Shown here piece by piece: positions 21,905 through 22,400 of a DNA stretch of 22,400 bases; the first letter of the stretch is position 1; each line of letters begins with the position of its first letter. The position numbers were made by a program, and so were the translations under genes. Origin of the DNA: TMED14 sp964475135 (GTDB lineage: Bacteria > Bacteroidota > Bacteroidia > Flavobacteriales > Schleiferiaceae); contig CAYYWL010000027.1 in assembly GCA_964475135.1 (NCBI GenBank), positions 1 through 22,400 of the forward strand, in the 5' to 3' direction. The notes beneath the pieces are model-generated. The model was not told the DNA's origin. It worked only from the letters and a program-made list of their open reading frames with translations, and did not search any database.

Positions 21905-21911
21905 CAAGTTA
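21891..21911. repeat. Short heptad array at the methyltransferase 3' end
   Basis: Three adjacent 7-mers, CCAGCAA, CCAGTAA and CAAGTTA, match the unit type of array B at 9451-9548. They encode the last residues and the stop of the methyltransferase and run into the spacer before fhs. Confidence 0.5.
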
Positions 21912-21916
21912 CCGTC

Positions 21917-22400
21917 ATGACTGACTTAGACATTGCCCGTTCCGTCACGCCCCAACCCATTGGCGAAATTGCTTCGCGACTCGGACTCAACCCCGAGCTG
22001 CTCGAGCCCTACGGCAAGACTAAGGCAAAGATTCCGCTCGAGGCGCTTCGCGAGCCCCAGGGGCAGTTGGTGCTGGTGACAGCGATTAGCCCGACTCCGG
22101 CGGGCGAAGGCAAGACGACCGTGACCGTGGGCTTGACCGACGGCCTCAACCGCATCGGCGAGCGAGCAGCTGCTGCGCTACGCGAACCCTCGCTGGGGCC
22201 GGTCTTTGGCATCAAGGGCGGAGCCGCCGGGGGCGGCCGTTCGCAGGTGATTCCAATGGAAGACATCAATTTGCACTTCACGGGCGATTTTGCGGCAGTT
22301 GAGAAGGCCAACAATTTGCTGGCTGCACTGATCGACAATGACTTACAGCGCAAGAACCGCGTCGGGCTCGACCCGCGCACCATTGTGTGGAAGCGCGTGA
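21917..22400 (+). CDS. fhs: Formate-tetrahydrofolate ligase (N-terminal part)
   Basis: This ATP-dependent enzyme makes 10-formyltetrahydrofolate from formate and THF, feeding purine and formyl-Met synthesis. The first 161 residues are present; the family is about 550-560 long, so the rest is outside the window. Conserved blocks are VTPQPIGEIASRLGL, then KAKIPLEAL, the P-loop TPAGEGKTT at 60-68, GLNRIG, LREPSLGPVFGIKGGAAGGG at 88-107 and EDINLHFTGDFAAVEKANNL at 115-134. The start at 21917 gives MTDLDIARSV, the normal N-terminus. It follows the methyltransferase by 12 bp and may be co-transcribed. No own -7 box is clear. Confidence 0.97.
   Translation, partial: MTDLDIARSVTPQPIGEIASRLGLNPELLEPYGKTKAKIPLEALREPQGQLVLVTAISPTPAGEGKTTVTVGLTDGLNRIGERAAAALREPSLGPVFGIKGGAAGGGRSQVIPMEDINLHFTGDFAAVEKANNLLAALIDNDLQRKNRVGLDPRTIVWKRV

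Overview
The window comes from a member of the Bacteroidota, most likely a Flavobacteriales-type marine or aquatic bacterium with a moderately high GC content. The signs are five proteins ending in type IX secretion system (T9SS) sorting domains, an exosortase F locus, an ExbB/ExbD/ExbD operon of the Bacteroidota type, a Lacal_2735-like small protein, and a repeated TAnnTTTG -7 promoter box. The sequence looks like a draft or metagenome assembly. It has two 100-N gaps, each flanked by an identical 55-bp sequence, which is the mark of two contigs sharing a 55-mer end rather than of missing sequence. Collapsing each gap restores one intact gene.

Layout: 1-1003 (-) 5' part of an RhlE-like DEAD-box helicase; 1220-2619 (+) T9SS cargo interrupted by gap 1; 2640-3014 (-) lipoprotein; 3015-3346 a gene-free stretch with a partial copy of the tRNA 3' end and hairpins; 3347-3419 (-) CAT-anticodon tRNA with its own promoter and terminator; 3488-3652 (-) 54-residue membrane protein; 3774-5422 (+) AraC regulator and HAD phosphatase (gap 2); 5426-5842 (-) methylmalonyl-CoA epimerase, divergent from rbfA plus an FtsX-like permease (5873-7416); 7377-9261 (-) CPBP protease and dusB; 9262-9600 a repeat-rich intergenic region with heptanucleotide arrays; 9602-11906 (-) exbB, a membrane protein, exbD, exbD; 12020-12798 (-) Lacal_2735-like and LOG-family genes; 12837-13307 (-) DUF4199-like protein; 13433-14338 (+) GyrI-like protein and a T9SS sorting domain without passenger; 14412-17620 (+) T9SS protein, PLDGG-CTERM protein, possible 28-residue ORF, xrtF and its associated membrane protein; 17741-18265 (+) yceI with paired operators; 18327-19379 (-) GH16 glucanase with T9SS domain; 19438-21285 (+) T9SS beta-propeller/PKD protein; 21296-21904 (+) methyltransferase; 21917-end (+) formate-tetrahydrofolate ligase, partial.

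Functionally the window mixes housekeeping (tRNA modification, ribosome maturation, C1 and propionate metabolism, TonB/Tol-type energisation) with cell-surface export. The most distinctive part is 14412-17620. There an exosortase F, its usual membrane partner, a tiny candidate substrate with a PLDGG-hydrophobic-basic tail and a large T9SS cargo appear to share one operon. A second recurring theme is promoter layout: at nine genes the -7 box (or a close variant) ends only 4-6 nt before the start codon, which suggests leaderless mRNAs and helped choose several starts.
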